51,771 nucleotides of DNA from Betaproteobacteria bacterium RIFCSPLOWO2_02_FULL_63_19. Its GTDB lineage: Bacteria > Pseudomonadota > Gammaproteobacteria > Burkholderiales > SG8-39. The stretch lies in contig MEQX01000022.1 of NCBI GenBank assembly GCA_001770415.1, forward strand, positions 29,857 through 81,627, written 5' to 3'. Made by a program: the position numbers and the translations under genes. Below are positions 16,636-26,391 of the stretch, piece by piece (the stretch's first letter is position 1; each line of letters opens with the position of its first letter). A model generated the notes under the pieces. It saw only the letters and a program-made list of their open reading frames with translations. It was not told the DNA's origin and did not search any database.

Positions 16636-17399
16636 GCGTCGAGAAACGCGTGCCAATGGGGTTCCCGCGAACCGGCAAGCGTGCTGCGCACGACTTCGCA
16701 CTCGCGCGAATAACCCGACGCGTCGAGGACGCCGCGCAGTAACTGGAAGCGAAGGAATACCAGATAGGTGTTGACGACGTCCGTCTCGCAATAATTGCGG
16801 ATCTCCTCGATCCGTCCCGCCCTGAATGCCTCGCCAACCATGGAGCCGTCCATGCCGAGCTTGCCGGGGAAACCGCACAGTCGCGCGAGATCGTCCAGCC
16901 CGACGTAGGCGCGCGGCTGATACAGCGCGAGCAGGTCCATCAGGTCGAGGTGCCGGGTGTGGTAGCGGTTGATGTAATTGTTGAATCGAAAATCCCTGTC
17001 GTCATCGCCCATGTCCCAGTAACGCGCCGCCGAAAGGCCAAGCGCCATGCTGCGGTAATGCAGCACCGGCAGGTCGAAACCGCTGCCGTTCCATGAAACC
17101 AGTTGCGGGGTGTACTTTTCGATGCCGTCGAAGAAGCGCCGAATGATTTCTGCTTCCCCGTCGGCGGGCGTGCCGAGCGACCAGACACGAAACGTGTCGC
17201 CTTCGCGCAGCGCACAGGCAATCGCCACCACGCGCTGAAGGTGAAGTTGCAGGAAATCGCTTCCGCTCGACGCTCGGCGGCGCTGAAACGCGAATTCCGC
17301 GACGTCGTGATCGGACACATTGTCATCGAAATCGTGCAGCCGCCTGAGGCCTTCCAGATCCGGCACGGTCTCGATGTCGAATGCCAGCGTCGGCGCCAT
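16620..17399 (-). CDS. Predicted 3'-5' exonuclease of the PolB-exonuclease-like family
   Basis: The 259-residue protein has a DEDD-type exonuclease fold: Exo I FDIETVPDLEG (residues 6-16), Exo II region VSWNGSGFDLPVLHYR, and Exo III region with YCETDVVNTYLVFLRFQ. It matches the family annotated as predicted 3'-5' exonuclease related to the exonuclease domain of PolB. The acidic metal ligands (D and E in FDIET, D in GFDLP, D in CETDV) are all visible. The likely role is nucleic-acid trimming or repair; the actual substrate is unknown. MAPTLAFD at 17399 was chosen as the start because the frame upstream runs through a strong inverted repeat and has no family similarity. Confidence 0.85.
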   Translation of the reverse strand: MAPTLAFDIETVPDLEGLRRLHDFDDNVSDHDVAEFAFQRRRASSGSDFLQLHLQRVVAIACALREGDTFRVWSLGTPADGEAEIIRRFFDGIEKYTPQLVSWNGSGFDLPVLHYRSMALGLSAARYWDMGDDDRDFRFNNYINRYHTRHLDLMDLLALYQPRAYVGLDDLARLCGFPGKLGMDGSMVGEAFRAGRIEEIRNYCETDVVNTYLVFLRFQLLRGVLDASGYSRECEVVRSTLAGSREPHWHAFLDAWKPL

Positions 17400-17458
17400 C
17401 AGCGTCGGCCCCTGGAGCGGTGGAACCCGCCGGGTCGGCTGAATTTGACGTCCCTGAT

Positions 17459-17506
17459 CTCGTGATTTTGGCAGGTTGCAGCTTCGCAAACTGCCAAAAT
17501 CACGAG
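17459..17506. repeat. Strong inverted repeat (21 bp arms, one mismatch)
   Basis: Arms 17459-17479 and 17486-17506 are complementary at 20 of 21 positions around a 6 nt loop (agcttc). The outer 16 bp (17459-17474 with 17491-17506) are perfect. It stands between the end of cysM (17561) and the start of the exonuclease gene (17399). It has no T-tract on either strand, so it is not a classical terminator. Confidence 0.9.
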
Positions 17507-17560
17507 ACGTATACAAACCCAATTCACGGCGCCGACGCTCATGGCTTCGTTCACCCCGAA

Positions 17561-18469
17561 CTAATCGGGAAACACACCGGTCGACAGATACCGGTCTCCA
17601 CGGTCACAGACAATCGATACGATCGTCGCCTTCTTGACCTCGCGCGAAATGCGCAGCGCGACAACGAGAGCCCCCCCGGAAGAGATGCCCGCGAAAATGC
17701 CTTCTTCCCTCGCCATGCGGCGCGCCATCTCCTCGGCGTCAGACTGGCTGACGGTCTCGATCCGATCCACGCGCGCACGTTCGTAGATCTTCGGCAGATA
17801 GGCTTCCGGCCACTTGCGGATGCCGGGAATCTGGGAGCCTTCCTCGGGTTCGCAGCCGACGATGCAAACGCCGGTGGCTCTTTCCTTCAGATAGCGCGAC
17901 ACTCCCATTATTGTCCCCGTGGTACCCATGCTGGAGACGAAATGCGTGATCCTGCCGCCGGTATCGCGCCAGATCTCGGGACCGGTTCCATCGTAATGCG
18001 ACTTCGGGTTGTCCCGGTTTGCGAACTGGTCGAGGATGATGCCCGCCCCTTCGCGCTGCATGCGCTCGGCAAGATCGCGTGCCGCCTCCATGCCGCCGGA
18101 CTTCGGCGTAAGAATGATCTGCGCCCCGAACGCGCGCATGGTCTGGCGGCGCTCCACCGAAAGGTGCTCGGGCATGACAAGGATCATACGGTAGCCGCGG
18201 ATCGCGGCCGCCATGGCCAGTGCAATACCGGTATTGCCGCTGGTCGCCTCGATCAGCGTGTCCCGCGGTTTGATCGTGCCGCGTTTCTCGGCGCGCACGA
18301 TCATCGACAGTGCCGGCCGGTCCTTGACCGATCCCGCAGGATTGTTGCCCTCGAGCTTGCACAGGATGACGTTGCCGTTCTTTTCGTTCTGCCTGCCCGG
18401 GATGCGCTGCAACCGGACCAGCGGCGTTTCACCGACGAAATCCTCGATCGTCCGGTACCGTGGCTTCAT
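17561..18469 (-). CDS. cysM: Cysteine synthase B (O-acetylserine sulfhydrylase)
   Basis: This PLP enzyme makes L-cysteine from O-acetylserine and sulfide, or S-sulfocysteine from thiosulfate in CysM-type enzymes. The 302-residue protein has the PLP lysine in NPAGSVKDRPA (about residue 50), the substrate loop EATSGNTGIALA, the phosphate-binding glycine loop SSMGTTGTIMG and the C-terminal GISSGGALVVAL. The sequence resembles CysM more than CysK (GETPLVRLQRIPG; PKSHYDGTGPEIW). The gene starts 6 bp after hldD, in the LPS sugar part of the run. Confidence 0.93.
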   Translation of the reverse strand: MKPRYRTIEDFVGETPLVRLQRIPGRQNEKNGNVILCKLEGNNPAGSVKDRPALSMIVRAEKRGTIKPRDTLIEATSGNTGIALAMAAAIRGYRMILVMPEHLSVERRQTMRAFGAQIILTPKSGGMEAARDLAERMQREGAGIILDQFANRDNPKSHYDGTGPEIWRDTGGRITHFVSSMGTTGTIMGVSRYLKERATGVCIVGCEPEEGSQIPGIRKWPEAYLPKIYERARVDRIETVSQSDAEEMARRMAREEGIFAGISSGGALVVALRISREVKKATIVSIVCDRGDRYLSTGVFPD

Positions 18470-18475
18470 GGGTGG

Positions 18476-19504
18476 CTAGACCGCGGAATCATTTCCGCCC
18501 TGTTCTTCGGCCCCGAGCAATGCACGACAATACCTTCGCACACCGTCCTCGACCGCAAGAAACGGCTCTTCATAGCCGGCACGGCGCAGTATCCCGATGT
18601 CGGATTGCGTGTAATGCTGGTATTTTCCGCGCAATGCGTCGGGGAAGGGCGCGTACTCGATCAGCCCTTCGGCCTGCATCTCAGCGAGCGAGAGTACCTG
18701 TCGGCCCTGCGCCTCACGAGAGGCATTGACCACCGCGCATGCGACGTCGTTGAAGCTCTGCGCTCGGCCGGTGCCGACATTGAATATGCCGGACAGGTCT
18801 CTATGGTCGAGGAAGTGCAGGTTTACCTTCACCACGTCTTCGACCGAAACGAAATCCCTGCGCTGCTCGCCGTCGCCGTAGCCGCCGGAGCCACGGAACG
18901 GACGCACTCGCCCTTGGTCGCGGAACTGCTGAAAGAAATGCCATGCGACCGAGGCCATTCGGCCCTTGTGCCATTCCCTCGGGCCGTAGACATTGAAATA
19001 GCGAAAACCCGCGATCTGCGCGTCCGCCTCGCCGATGCGGCGCCTGACCGCCTGATCAAACAAGAGCTTGGAGTAGCCGTAGACGTTCAGCGGCGCCTCG
19101 CAGCCGCGCTCCTCGCGAAACACGCTGCCCGCACCGTAGACGGCCGCGGACGAGGCGTAGATCAGTGGCACCGCCTCGTCGATGCAGAATTCGAGCAGCG
19201 CGAGCGAATACCGATAATTGTTGTCCATCACGTAGCGGCCATCGCTCGCCATCGTGTCGGAACACGCGCCCTGGTGAAGCACGGCTTCGACGACCCCGTC
19301 GAAATCGCCGGCCTGCAGGCTCGAAAGAAAATCGCGCTTATCCAGATAATCGACGATGTCGCAGTCCACGAGATTGCGAAACTTGTCACCCCTGGTGAGA
19401 TTGTCGACCGCGATGATTCCGGTCTGACCTCGCTCGTTCAATGCCCGAACAATGTTGGAACCTATGAATCCGGCAGCACCGGTGACGACGATGTACATGC
19501 TCAT
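18476..19504 (-). CDS. hldD: ADP-L-glycero-D-manno-heptose 6-epimerase
   Basis: This enzyme converts ADP-D-glycero-beta-D-manno-heptose to the L,D isomer used for the LPS inner core. The 342-residue short-chain dehydrogenase/epimerase has the NAD(P)-binding [18 protein letters not shown] at the N-terminus, a YASSAAVYG segment, and the catalytic Tyr-x3-Lys in [12 protein letters not shown]. The [20 protein letters not shown] and [22 protein letters not shown] motifs are specific to HldD/RfaD. It overlaps the kinase gene by 4 bp (ATGA), fitting sequential steps of the same pathway. Confidence 0.95.
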   Translation of the reverse strand: MSMYIVVTGAAGFIGSNIVRALNERGQTGIIAVDNLTRGDKFRNLVDCDIVDYLDKRDFLSSLQAGDFDGVVEAVLHQGACSDTMASDGRYVMDNNYRYSLALLEFCIDEAVPLIYASSAAVYGAGSVFREERGCEAPLNVYGYSKLLFDQAVRRRIGEADAQIAGFRYFNVYGPREWHKGRMASVAWHFFQQFRDQGRVRPFRGSGGYGDGEQRRDFVSVEDVVKVNLHFLDHRDLSGIFNVGTGRAQSFNDVACAVVNASREAQGRQVLSLAEMQAEGLIEYAPFPDALRGKYQHYTQSDIGILRRAGYEEPFLAVEDGVRRYCRALLGAEEQGGNDSAV

Positions 19505-20505
19505 TGCTCCGCTTGCATGCTGCCGACCAGTTCCTCCAGCGTGGCCACGGCAGTGCCCAGCTTGCCGACGACGATGCCGGCGGCATGGTTAGCCGCGCGC
19601 ATCGCCTCGCGCAGACTCCTGCCGCACGCGATCATGACCGCGAGTGTCGCGATCACCGTGTCGCCGGCTCCGCTCACGTCGTAGACTTCACGCGCCCGCG
19701 CGGCTTCATGATGTGCCCCGTCGTCGTCGAACAGCGTCATGCCCTCTTCGCTGCGTGTGACGAGCAGCGCGTCCAAGTCCAAGTCCTTGCGCAGCTTCTC
19801 CGCCCGTTGCTTCAGTTCGGCCTCACTTGACCACTGGCCGACCACATCCCGCAGCTCGCTGCGGTTTGGGGTCATCACATTTGCGCTACTGTAGCGCGAA
19901 TAGTCGTGGCCCTTCGGGTCGACAAAAATCCGCTTCGAGTACAAGCGGGCCATGTCGATCATCTGGGCGATATGCGCGAGCCCACCCTTGCCATAATCGG
20001 ACAGGATCACCACATCGCATTTGTTGAGAAGCTTGCGATAGACGCCGAGCTTCTTCATCAGGACTTCTTGGCTGGGCGATTGCTCGAAGTCAATGCGCAA
20101 CAATTGCTGCTGCCGCCCGACGACGCGCACCTTGCGGGTGGTTTCAAGCGACCGGTCCTTCCACAGGCTCGCGTCAATACCCTCGTTCACGATCAATTTG
20201 CGCAGCCGGTTTCCGGCTTCGTCGTCGCCGATCACCGAAAGCAACGATACCTGCGCGCCGAGCGCGGCGGCGTTTCGAGCCACGTTCGCAGCCCCGCCAG
20301 GACGCTCTTCCTGCCTAACGACATTGACGACGGGCACCGGCGCTTCGGGCGATATGCGGCTCACCTCGCCGAAAAGGTAGCGGTCGAGCATGACGTCGCC
20401 GACTACAAGCACGCGCGCACGGCCCAGCGCGGCGCGGCTTGGCATGAATTCCAACCCCCGCGTCTTCGCCGTCGAGCGGCTGCCCGATCTTGCCGGCTTC
20501 CTCAT
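19501..20505 (-). CDS. rfaE1: D-glycero-beta-D-manno-heptose-7-phosphate kinase
   Basis: The 334-residue protein is a PfkB-type sugar kinase that makes heptose-1,7-bisphosphate for LPS. Visible motifs are [27 protein letters not shown], the family signature [17 protein letters not shown], and the catalytic [12 protein letters not shown] near the C-terminus. It ends after the kinase domain. The nucleotidyltransferase half present in the E. coli HldE fusion is absent, so that activity must be encoded elsewhere. A second start (Met21, [16 protein letters not shown]) is possible. It overlaps both neighbours by 4 bp. Confidence 0.94.
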   Translation of the reverse strand: MRKPARSGSRSTAKTRGLEFMPSRAALGRARVLVVGDVMLDRYLFGEVSRISPEAPVPVVNVVRQEERPGGAANVARNAAALGAQVSLLSVIGDDEAGNRLRKLIVNEGIDASLWKDRSLETTRKVRVVGRQQQLLRIDFEQSPSQEVLMKKLGVYRKLLNKCDVVILSDYGKGGLAHIAQMIDMARLYSKRIFVDPKGHDYSRYSSANVMTPNRSELRDVVGQWSSEAELKQRAEKLRKDLDLDALLVTRSEEGMTLFDDDGAHHEAARAREVYDVSGAGDTVIATLAVMIACGRSLREAMRAANHAAGIVVGKLGTAVATLEELVGSMQAEQ

Positions 20506-21857
20506 GTATCCTCGTTCAGATTTGCGGGCGTCGATGCCCGTCTGCCGATCGGGAAATATTCGATGCCGTACAGACGCATCTGACGCGGATCATACAGGTT
20601 GCGTCCGTCGAAGATCGCCGGAGTCTTGAGCCTGGCGCGTATGGTCTCGAAATCCGGGCTGCGGAACTCCTGCCATTCGGTGACGATCACCAGCGCGTCC
20701 GCGTTCGACAGCGTCTCCATCGGTGATTGGGCAAAGTCAATGCGCGACTCGCCCGCATAGATGTGCCTTGCCTCGTCGATTGCCGCAGGATCGTAGGCGC
20801 ATACGTTGGCCCCGCGGCGCAGCAGTTCGGCAACAAGTACCCGGCTCGGCGCCTCCCGCATGTCGTCGGTATTCGGCTTGAACGCGAGCCCCCACAGGGC
20901 AAACCGGCGCCCGGACAGGTCGGCTCCGAAGCGCCCGACGATCTTGCGCCCGAGCACCTGGTGCTGTTCGTGATTCACGTGCTCGACCGCGCTCAGGATG
21001 CGAAGCGCGGAATCTTCCTTGCCGGCGGTTCGGATCAGCGCCCTCACGTCCTTGGGAAAACACGATCCGCCGTAGCCGGCCCCGGCATAAAGAAAGTGAT
21101 AGCCGATGCGCGGGTCGGCGCCCATACCGCGGCGGACCTGCTCGATATCCGCGCCCAGCTTCTCGGCAAGGTTCGCCAGCTCATTCATGAAGGAAATGCG
21201 CGTGGCCAGCATCGCATTGGCGGCGTATTTGGTCAGTTCGGCCGAGCGCACGTCCATGACTATCACCCTCTCATGATTGCGCTGAAACGGCGCGTACAGG
21301 CTGCGCATCACGCGCGTGGCCTCCTCGTCGTCGCTGCCGATGACGATCCGATCGGGCCGCATGAAATCGTCGATCGCCGCCCCCTCCTTGAGGAACTCCG
21401 GATTCGAGATCACCGCGAACGGCATGCTCTTCCCACGCGCCTTGAGTTCCCCCGCGACCGCGTCGCGGACTCGGTCCGCGGTGCCGACCGGCACCGTGGA
21501 CTTGTCCGCGATGATCCGATAGCCGTTCATGTGGCGGCCGATCGTACGCGCGGCCGCAAGCACATGCGAGAGGTCGGCCGATCCGTCCTCGCCCGGCGGC
21601 GTACCGACCGCGATCATTTGCACCGCGCCGAACCCGGTTGCGCGCTCAGGGTCGGTCGCAAACGCGATCCTGCCCGCTGCGCGGTTGCGCCCGATCAGCT
21701 CCTGCAGGCCGGGCTCGTAGATCGGCACACCGCCCTCGTTGAGCACTTTGATCTTTGCCGCGTCAACATCGAAGCAAAGCACGTCGTTGCCGACCTCGGC
21801 CAGGCAGGCACCGGTCACAAGTCCGACGTATCCGGTGCCGATAATGGTGACCTTCAA
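20502..21857 (-). CDS. ugd: UDP-glucose 6-dehydrogenase
   Basis: The enzyme oxidises UDP-glucose to UDP-glucuronate in two NAD-dependent steps and supplies precursors for capsule, LPS decoration or exopolysaccharide. The 451-residue protein starts [21 protein letters not shown] (Rossmann motif). It has the catalytic Cys in [16 protein letters not shown], the central helix [22 protein letters not shown], and the C-terminal UDP-binding part with [16 protein letters not shown]. It is coupled to rfaE1 by a 4 bp overlap, so glucuronate and heptose supply are co-expressed. Confidence 0.96.
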   Translation of the reverse strand: MKVTIIGTGYVGLVTGACLAEVGNDVLCFDVDAAKIKVLNEGGVPIYEPGLQELIGRNRAAGRIAFATDPERATGFGAVQMIAVGTPPGEDGSADLSHVLAAARTIGRHMNGYRIIADKSTVPVGTADRVRDAVAGELKARGKSMPFAVISNPEFLKEGAAIDDFMRPDRIVIGSDDEEATRVMRSLYAPFQRNHERVIVMDVRSAELTKYAANAMLATRISFMNELANLAEKLGADIEQVRRGMGADPRIGYHFLYAGAGYGGSCFPKDVRALIRTAGKEDSALRILSAVEHVNHEQHQVLGRKIVGRFGADLSGRRFALWGLAFKPNTDDMREAPSRVLVAELLRRGANVCAYDPAAIDEARHIYAGESRIDFAQSPMETLSNADALVIVTEWQEFRSPDFETIRARLKTPAIFDGRNLYDPRQMRLYGIEYFPIGRRASTPANLNEDT

Positions 21858-21930
21858 CTCGCTTCTCCCCGTTTCGCCCTACCGCGCGTCATGCGCACTC
21901 TCGCGTGATTTCCTCCGAGCACTCATCTGC

Positions 21931-23106
21931 TCAAGGCGCCAGATCGTATTCTTCCGCACGCTTCGGCGGGTAGGTCTCCCAGCCGCCGCAGGCGGGACAA
22001 TGCCAGTAGAATTGCCGCGCTTTGAAGCCACAGTTCTCGCAACAGTATCGGGCGAGTCTGCGCGTGTGGCCGTGCACCAGATTGCGCACGAGTTCCAGAT
22101 CGGGCCGGCGCTCCGCGGGCGCAGCCATGATCTGTGCCTCGAGAAGCTTGTCCAGTCCGAGCAGCGTCGGATTGCGCCGCAGTTCGTCCTTGACCAGTCG
22201 ATAAGCCTCCTCGGGGCCCTTCACATCGAGCGTGGACTGGAATGCCACGTCCAGCAGGTCGAGCGAAGGATAGCTGGCCAGATACCCGCGCAGCAGCGTC
22301 AGCCCCTCATCGGCGCGACCAAGCGCCCGGTGACCCTCCAGCAGCCGCTGCGCCACCAGCGCGAGGTATGCCGGCTGCTGCTGTTCGATGCTCTTCCACG
22401 CCTCAATGGCACGCGCCTGGTCGGCTGCCGCCGCGTGCATGTCCCCAATGCCAATCGACGCCCGCACGCACTTGCGGTTTGCCGCCAAAGCGGTCTCGAA
22501 ATGCCGACGGGCCTGCTCGGGGCGCGAATGCGTGGTCTCGTAGGCGGCCATTTCGCAGTGGTAGTTCGCAATTTCCTTTTGCCACGACTGGCCCGAATCG
22601 CGCTCCATGCGCATGGCGATGTCGATTGCCTTGTTCCAGTCCTTTTCTTGCTGATAGATATCGAGCAGGAACTTGAGCGCTTCGCCCCGGCGCGCGCCGT
22701 CGACAAGGCGCAGGAACGCTTCTTCGGCACGATCGAGCAGCCCCGCACGCAGGTAGTCCTGTCCAAGTTCGAACAGGGCCTGAAGCCGCTGTTCCTCACC
22801 CAGATCGGACCGATCGAGCAGGTTCTTGTGCATCCGGATGGCTCGCTCGGTCTCGCCGCGCCGGCGAAACAGGCTGCCCAGCGCGAAGTGCAGCTCCACC
22901 GTTTCCGGATCGACCCGAACCACCTCGATGAACGCCTCGATCGCCTTGTCGGGCTGTTCGTTGAGCAGGAAATTGAGACCCTTGAAATACGAGCGCGGAA
23001 GATTGCGCGACTCGGACAGCAAGTGCTTGATGTCGATCCGTGCAGCGAGCCATCCCAGGACGAAGAACAGGGGCAATACGAGCAGCCACCAGTACTCGAA
23101 TTCCAT
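21931..23106 (-). CDS. lapB: LPS assembly protein B (YciM)
   Basis: LapB links LPS synthesis to the FtsH-dependent turnover of LpxC. The 391-residue protein has one N-terminal membrane anchor (YWWLLVLPLFFVLGWLAARID), about nine TPR-like helix pairs (for example LHFALGSLFRRRGETERAIRMHKNLL), and a C-terminal rubredoxin-like zinc/iron knot with two Cys-x2-Cys pairs (CENCGF and CPACGG). ATG at 23106 was preferred to the TTG one codon upstream. That ATG shares one base with the lapA stop (TGATG). Confidence 0.95.
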   Translation of the reverse strand: MEFEYWWLLVLPLFFVLGWLAARIDIKHLLSESRNLPRSYFKGLNFLLNEQPDKAIEAFIEVVRVDPETVELHFALGSLFRRRGETERAIRMHKNLLDRSDLGEEQRLQALFELGQDYLRAGLLDRAEEAFLRLVDGARRGEALKFLLDIYQQEKDWNKAIDIAMRMERDSGQSWQKEIANYHCEMAAYETTHSRPEQARRHFETALAANRKCVRASIGIGDMHAAAADQARAIEAWKSIEQQQPAYLALVAQRLLEGHRALGRADEGLTLLRGYLASYPSLDLLDVAFQSTLDVKGPEEAYRLVKDELRRNPTLLGLDKLLEAQIMAAPAERRPDLELVRNLVHGHTRRLARYCCENCGFKARQFYWHCPACGGWETYPPKRAEEYDLAP

Positions 23107-23402
23107 CAAAGTCCCGAGTCAGAGGGGGCGATCGGCGCCGAGACGGCGGACTTCCCGTTCAGTTCCTTCTTCAGCGCCGCAATCTCGCGGCGCTGCGCGA
23201 ACAACTTCCCCAGACAGGCAATCACCCCGAGCGCGGCGCCCAGCGCGAAAAACGTTACGACAACCAGCACCAGCGGTGCCTGCCAGTTCCTGTCGAGATA
23301 GAAACGCAGGACGACCGGATCCGTGTTCCTGACAGCGAATAACAGCAGGGCAACGAACAACAACGCCCTGAGCAGCCATGCGATGTAGCGCAGGAATTTC
23401 AT
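23106..23402 (-). CDS. lapA: LPS assembly protein A domain protein
   Basis: This 98-residue inner-membrane protein has two hydrophobic segments (LLRALLFVALLLFAVRN and PLVLVVVTFFALGAALGVIACL) joined by a short periplasmic loop. A cytoplasmic Lys/Glu-rich helix (LFAQRREIAALKKELNGK) follows. That is the LapA/YciS plan, and it lies directly before lapB as in E. coli. ATG at 23402 was chosen because GAGG stands about 10 nt upstream; the in-frame TTG three codons earlier is too close to it. A stable 9 bp hairpin lies in the leader. Confidence 0.9.
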   Translation of the reverse strand: MKFLRYIAWLLRALLFVALLLFAVRNTDPVVLRFYLDRNWQAPLVLVVVTFFALGAALGVIACLGKLFAQRREIAALKKELNGKSAVSAPIAPSDSGL

Positions 23403-23420
23403 TTGCTGCAAGCCTCAGCT

Positions 23421-23449
23421 GGCGAAGCCGCGACCGGCCGGGCTTCGCC
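23421..23449. repeat. 9 bp inverted repeat in the lapA leader
   Basis: ggcgaagcc (23421-23429) and ggcttcgcc (23441-23449) are perfectly complementary around an 11 nt GC-rich loop. It lies 19 bp upstream of the lapA ATG and just upstream of its GAGG, so it could affect translation or mRNA stability. Confidence 0.7.
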
Positions 23450-23565
23450 TCTCGCGACCCCGCATTCCACGTATGCGACCTCCGTACAAGGTCAGATTCT
23501 GCACCGGTTTCGTCCCCACCAACACCACAAGTAAGCAAGCGGCGCGCAAATGCAGGCTCCATGTG

Positions 23566-23585
23566 AAAACGGCGGCATGCCGCCG
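23566..23585 (-). terminator. Probable rho-independent terminator after ihfB
   Basis: The perfect 16 bp palindrome at 23570-23585 (cggcggca/tgccgccg) is followed on the minus strand by TTTTC (complement of 23566-23569). It stands 30 bp beyond the ihfB stop and may end or attenuate the gyrA-ihfB part of the run, leaving lapA and later genes to their own promoter. Confidence 0.5.
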
Positions 23586-23615
23586 CCGCTCCCGCTCCCG
23601 CGCTCTCGGTCCGCC

Positions 23616-23903
23616 CTATTTGAGCTCGTTGTCGACCCGCTCGCGAAGTTCCTTGCCCGCCTTGAAATGGGGTACGAACTTTTCCGGTACGTGCACCTTC
23701 TCGCCCGATTTCGGATTGCGGCCGGTGCGGGCCGGCCGGTGATTGAGGCCGAAGCTGCCAAACCCCCGGATTTCGATTCGCTGTCCGCCGACGAGACTTT
23801 GGGTCATCGCATCGAGAATCATCTTAACCGCGAATTCCGCATCCTTCGCGACCAGCTGGGGATAACGAGCGGCGAGCCGCGTAATGAGTTCGGATTTGGT
23901 CAT
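23616..23903 (-). CDS. ihfB: Integration host factor subunit beta
   Basis: This 95-residue nucleoid protein bends DNA as a heterodimer with IhfA. It shows the HU/IHF fold: [17 protein letters not shown] at the start, [12 protein letters not shown] in the middle, and the intercalating beta-arm [15 protein letters not shown] with the GRNP signature, then [16 protein letters not shown]. It lies 15 bp after rpsA, the same order as rpsA-ihfB in E. coli. Confidence 0.97.
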   Translation of the reverse strand: MTKSELITRLAARYPQLVAKDAEFAVKMILDAMTQSLVGGQRIEIRGFGSFGLNHRPARTGRNPKSGEKVHVPEKFVPHFKAGKELRERVDNELK

Positions 23904-23918
23904 GGGAAAGGATGAAGG

Positions 23919-25631
23919 CTACTGGGGGACGTTCTTGTTGTCCAGCTTGGCTTTCAGGAGCGCACCGAGGTTTGTGCTGCCGCTGCTGGCAGCCGATTCG
24001 CTCTGGAGCTTGGCCATCGCCTGGTTTTCGTCGGCAACGTCCCTCGCCTTGATGGAAAGATTGATAGTGCGGTTCTTGCGGTCGACGTTGACGATCATCG
24101 CGGTAACCTGATCGCCCTCTTTCAGATGCGCCCGTGCATCCTCGACGCGATCACGCGAGATTTCCGAGGCGCGCAGGTAACCCTCGAGGTCGCCGGGCAG
24201 CGCCACCGCAGCCCCTTTCGCGTCAACGCTCTTGACCACGCCCGTGACGACCGCGCCCTTCTCGTTGCCCGCGATGAAGTTATTGAACGGATCGCCGTGC
24301 ATCTGTTTGATTCCCAGCGAAATGCGCTCGCGCTCGACGTCGATCGACAGCACCATGGCCTCGATCTCCTCGCCCTTCTTGAACTGGCGCACGGCCTCCT
24401 CGCCGGGCTGGCTCCAGGAGAGATCGGACAGATGCACCAGCCCATCGATCGTGCCGGGCAGCCCGATGAATATGCCGAAATCGGTGATCGACTTGATCTG
24501 CCCCCTCACCTTGTCGCCCTTCTTGAAGTTCATCGAGAACTCTTCCCATGGATTCGGCATGCACTGTTTCATGCCCAGGGAAATGCGGCGGCGATCTTCG
24601 TCGATCTCGAGGATCATGACCTCGACCTCGTCGCCCAGTTGAACCACCTTGGACGGATGAACGTTCTTGTTGGTCCAGTCCATCTCCGAGACGTGCACCA
24701 GGCCTTCGATACCGGACTCGACCTCGACGAACGCCCCGTAATCGGTCAGGTTGGTCACCTTGCCGAACAGACGCGTTCCGGTCGGATAGCGGCGGGAAAG
24801 CCCGACCCACGGATCCTCGCCCAACTGCTTGAGTCCCAGCGAAACGCGGTTCTTCTCGTTGTCGAACTTGAGCACCTTCGCCGTGAGTTCGTCGCCGACG
24901 GCCAGCACCTCGGAGGGATGCTTGACGCGGCGCCACGCCAGATCGGTGATGTGCAGCAGTCCGTCGATCCCGCCCAGATCGACGAATGCGCCGTAGTCGG
25001 TGATGTTCTTGACGACGCCCTTGACCACCATGCCTTCCTGCAGCGACTCGAGCAGCTTCTGCCGGTCCTCGCCTTGGGAAGCCTCGAGTACCGCGCGGCG
25101 CGACACGACCACGTTGTTGCGTTTGCGGTCGAGCTTGATGACCTTGAACTCCATCGTCTTGCCCTCATAGGGCGTGGTGTCCTTGACCGGACGGATATCC
25201 ACCAGGGAGCCCGGAAGGAATGCGCGGATACCATTGGCCATGACGGTCAGCCCGCCCTTGACCTTGCCGCTGATCATGCCGGTGACCAGGGACCCCGTTT
25301 CCAGCGCTTTTTCAAGGTCCAGCCACGCGGACAGGCGCTTGGCCTTGTCGCGTGACAGGCGCGTTTCGCCGTGACCGTCTTCGAGCGCTTCGATGGCAAC
25401 GCTGACGAACTCGCCGGGGGTCGCTTCGACCTCACCGCTGTCGTTCTTGAACTCTTCTACGGGAATAAAACTCTCGGACTTCAGGCCGGCATTGACGACC
25501 ACGAAATTGTTGTCGATCCGGACGACTTCAGCAGTGATCACTTCGCCAACACGCATCTCCTTGCGCGTCAAGCTTTCTTCAAAAAGAGCGGCGAAACTTT
25601 CCTGTGGAGCCACTGCGGGGGCTGCATTCAT
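23919..25631 (-). CDS. rpsA: 30S ribosomal protein S1
   Basis: The 570-residue protein delivers mRNA to the 30S subunit. It has six S1 (OB-fold) repeats. The later ones are clear ([62 protein letters not shown]); the first two are more divergent and bind the ribosome. I start it at [20 protein letters not shown] (25631), because the open frame upstream has no S1 similarity and would overlap cmk. The 82 nt between cmk and this start contains a small stem (cccgt/acggg) that could take part in S1 autoregulation, though this is inference. Confidence 0.97.
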   Translation of the reverse strand: MNAAPAVAPQESFAALFEESLTRKEMRVGEVITAEVVRIDNNFVVVNAGLKSESFIPVEEFKNDSGEVEATPGEFVSVAIEALEDGHGETRLSRDKAKRLSAWLDLEKALETGSLVTGMISGKVKGGLTVMANGIRAFLPGSLVDIRPVKDTTPYEGKTMEFKVIKLDRKRNNVVVSRRAVLEASQGEDRQKLLESLQEGMVVKGVVKNITDYGAFVDLGGIDGLLHITDLAWRRVKHPSEVLAVGDELTAKVLKFDNEKNRVSLGLKQLGEDPWVGLSRRYPTGTRLFGKVTNLTDYGAFVEVESGIEGLVHVSEMDWTNKNVHPSKVVQLGDEVEVMILEIDEDRRRISLGMKQCMPNPWEEFSMNFKKGDKVRGQIKSITDFGIFIGLPGTIDGLVHLSDLSWSQPGEEAVRQFKKGEEIEAMVLSIDVERERISLGIKQMHGDPFNNFIAGNEKGAVVTGVVKSVDAKGAAVALPGDLEGYLRASEISRDRVEDARAHLKEGDQVTAMIVNVDRKNRTINLSIKARDVADENQAMAKLQSESAASSGSTNLGALLKAKLDNKNVPQ

Positions 25632-25713
25632 GTGATATGTGTACCTGCGTTTGCCCGCCCGTGTCGGACGGGGTTCGTTGAACAACGACAAAACGCGCCG
25701 TATTTCCCTCGTG

Positions 25714-26391
25714 TCAACGGGCGTTATTGCCACCATGTGCCTCGCGGTACCAAGCCAGAATTCGCTCGGCCGCTTCCGCTGCGCTCATCGCCGTGGTATC
25801 CAGCAAATATGCGTCGGGGCAGTGCTTGAGAGGGGCTGCGCTGCGGGCCGTGTCACGCGCATCGCGCTCGCGCAGATCCTTCAAAAGGGTGCCGATTGTA
25901 GCAGTGATTCCTTTTCCTTTCAACTGTTTATATCGCCGCTCGGCACGTGCTTCCACCGATGCGGTGAGAAACACTTTGAGGTGCGAGTCCGGAAATACCA
26001 CCGAGCCCATGTCCCGACCCTCGGCCACCAGGCCCGGCGCACCGCGGAACGCACGTTGGCGAGCCAGCAGCGCCGCTCGCACTGCCGGGAAGGCAGCCAC
26101 TTTGGAAGCGCCGTTCGAGCAGGCCTCGTCCCGGATGGCGTCGGTCACCGGCTCACCGGCCAGCCACACTTCTCCGTCGTAAAAACGCGCCTCCAGCGCA
26201 TCGGCGACGATCGCAAGGCCTGCCTCGTCCTGCATCGACACGCCGGAACGCAGCGCGGCCAACGCCACCAGCCGGTAGAGCGCCCCGCTGTCCAGATAAT
26301 GGAAGCCAAGGCGTTCGGCGACCAACTGCGCCACGGTCCCCTTGCCCGACGCAGACGGCCCGTCAACGGCAATCACCGGCACCGCATTCAT
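25714..26391 (-). CDS. cmk: Cytidylate kinase
   Basis: The enzyme phosphorylates CMP and dCMP to the diphosphates. The 225-residue protein has a P-loop [23 protein letters not shown], then LDSGALYRL for nucleotide binding and [17 protein letters not shown] in the NMP-binding region, with a C-terminal lid ([14 protein letters not shown]). It is coupled to aroA by a 4 bp overlap. The aroA-cmk-rpsA-ihfB order is widely conserved in proteobacteria. Confidence 0.96.
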   Translation of the reverse strand: MNAVPVIAVDGPSASGKGTVAQLVAERLGFHYLDSGALYRLVALAALRSGVSMQDEAGLAIVADALEARFYDGEVWLAGEPVTDAIRDEACSNGASKVAAFPAVRAALLARQRAFRGAPGLVAEGRDMGSVVFPDSHLKVFLTASVEARAERRYKQLKGKGITATIGTLLKDLRERDARDTARSAAPLKHCPDAYLLDTTAMSAAEAAERILAWYREAHGGNNAR

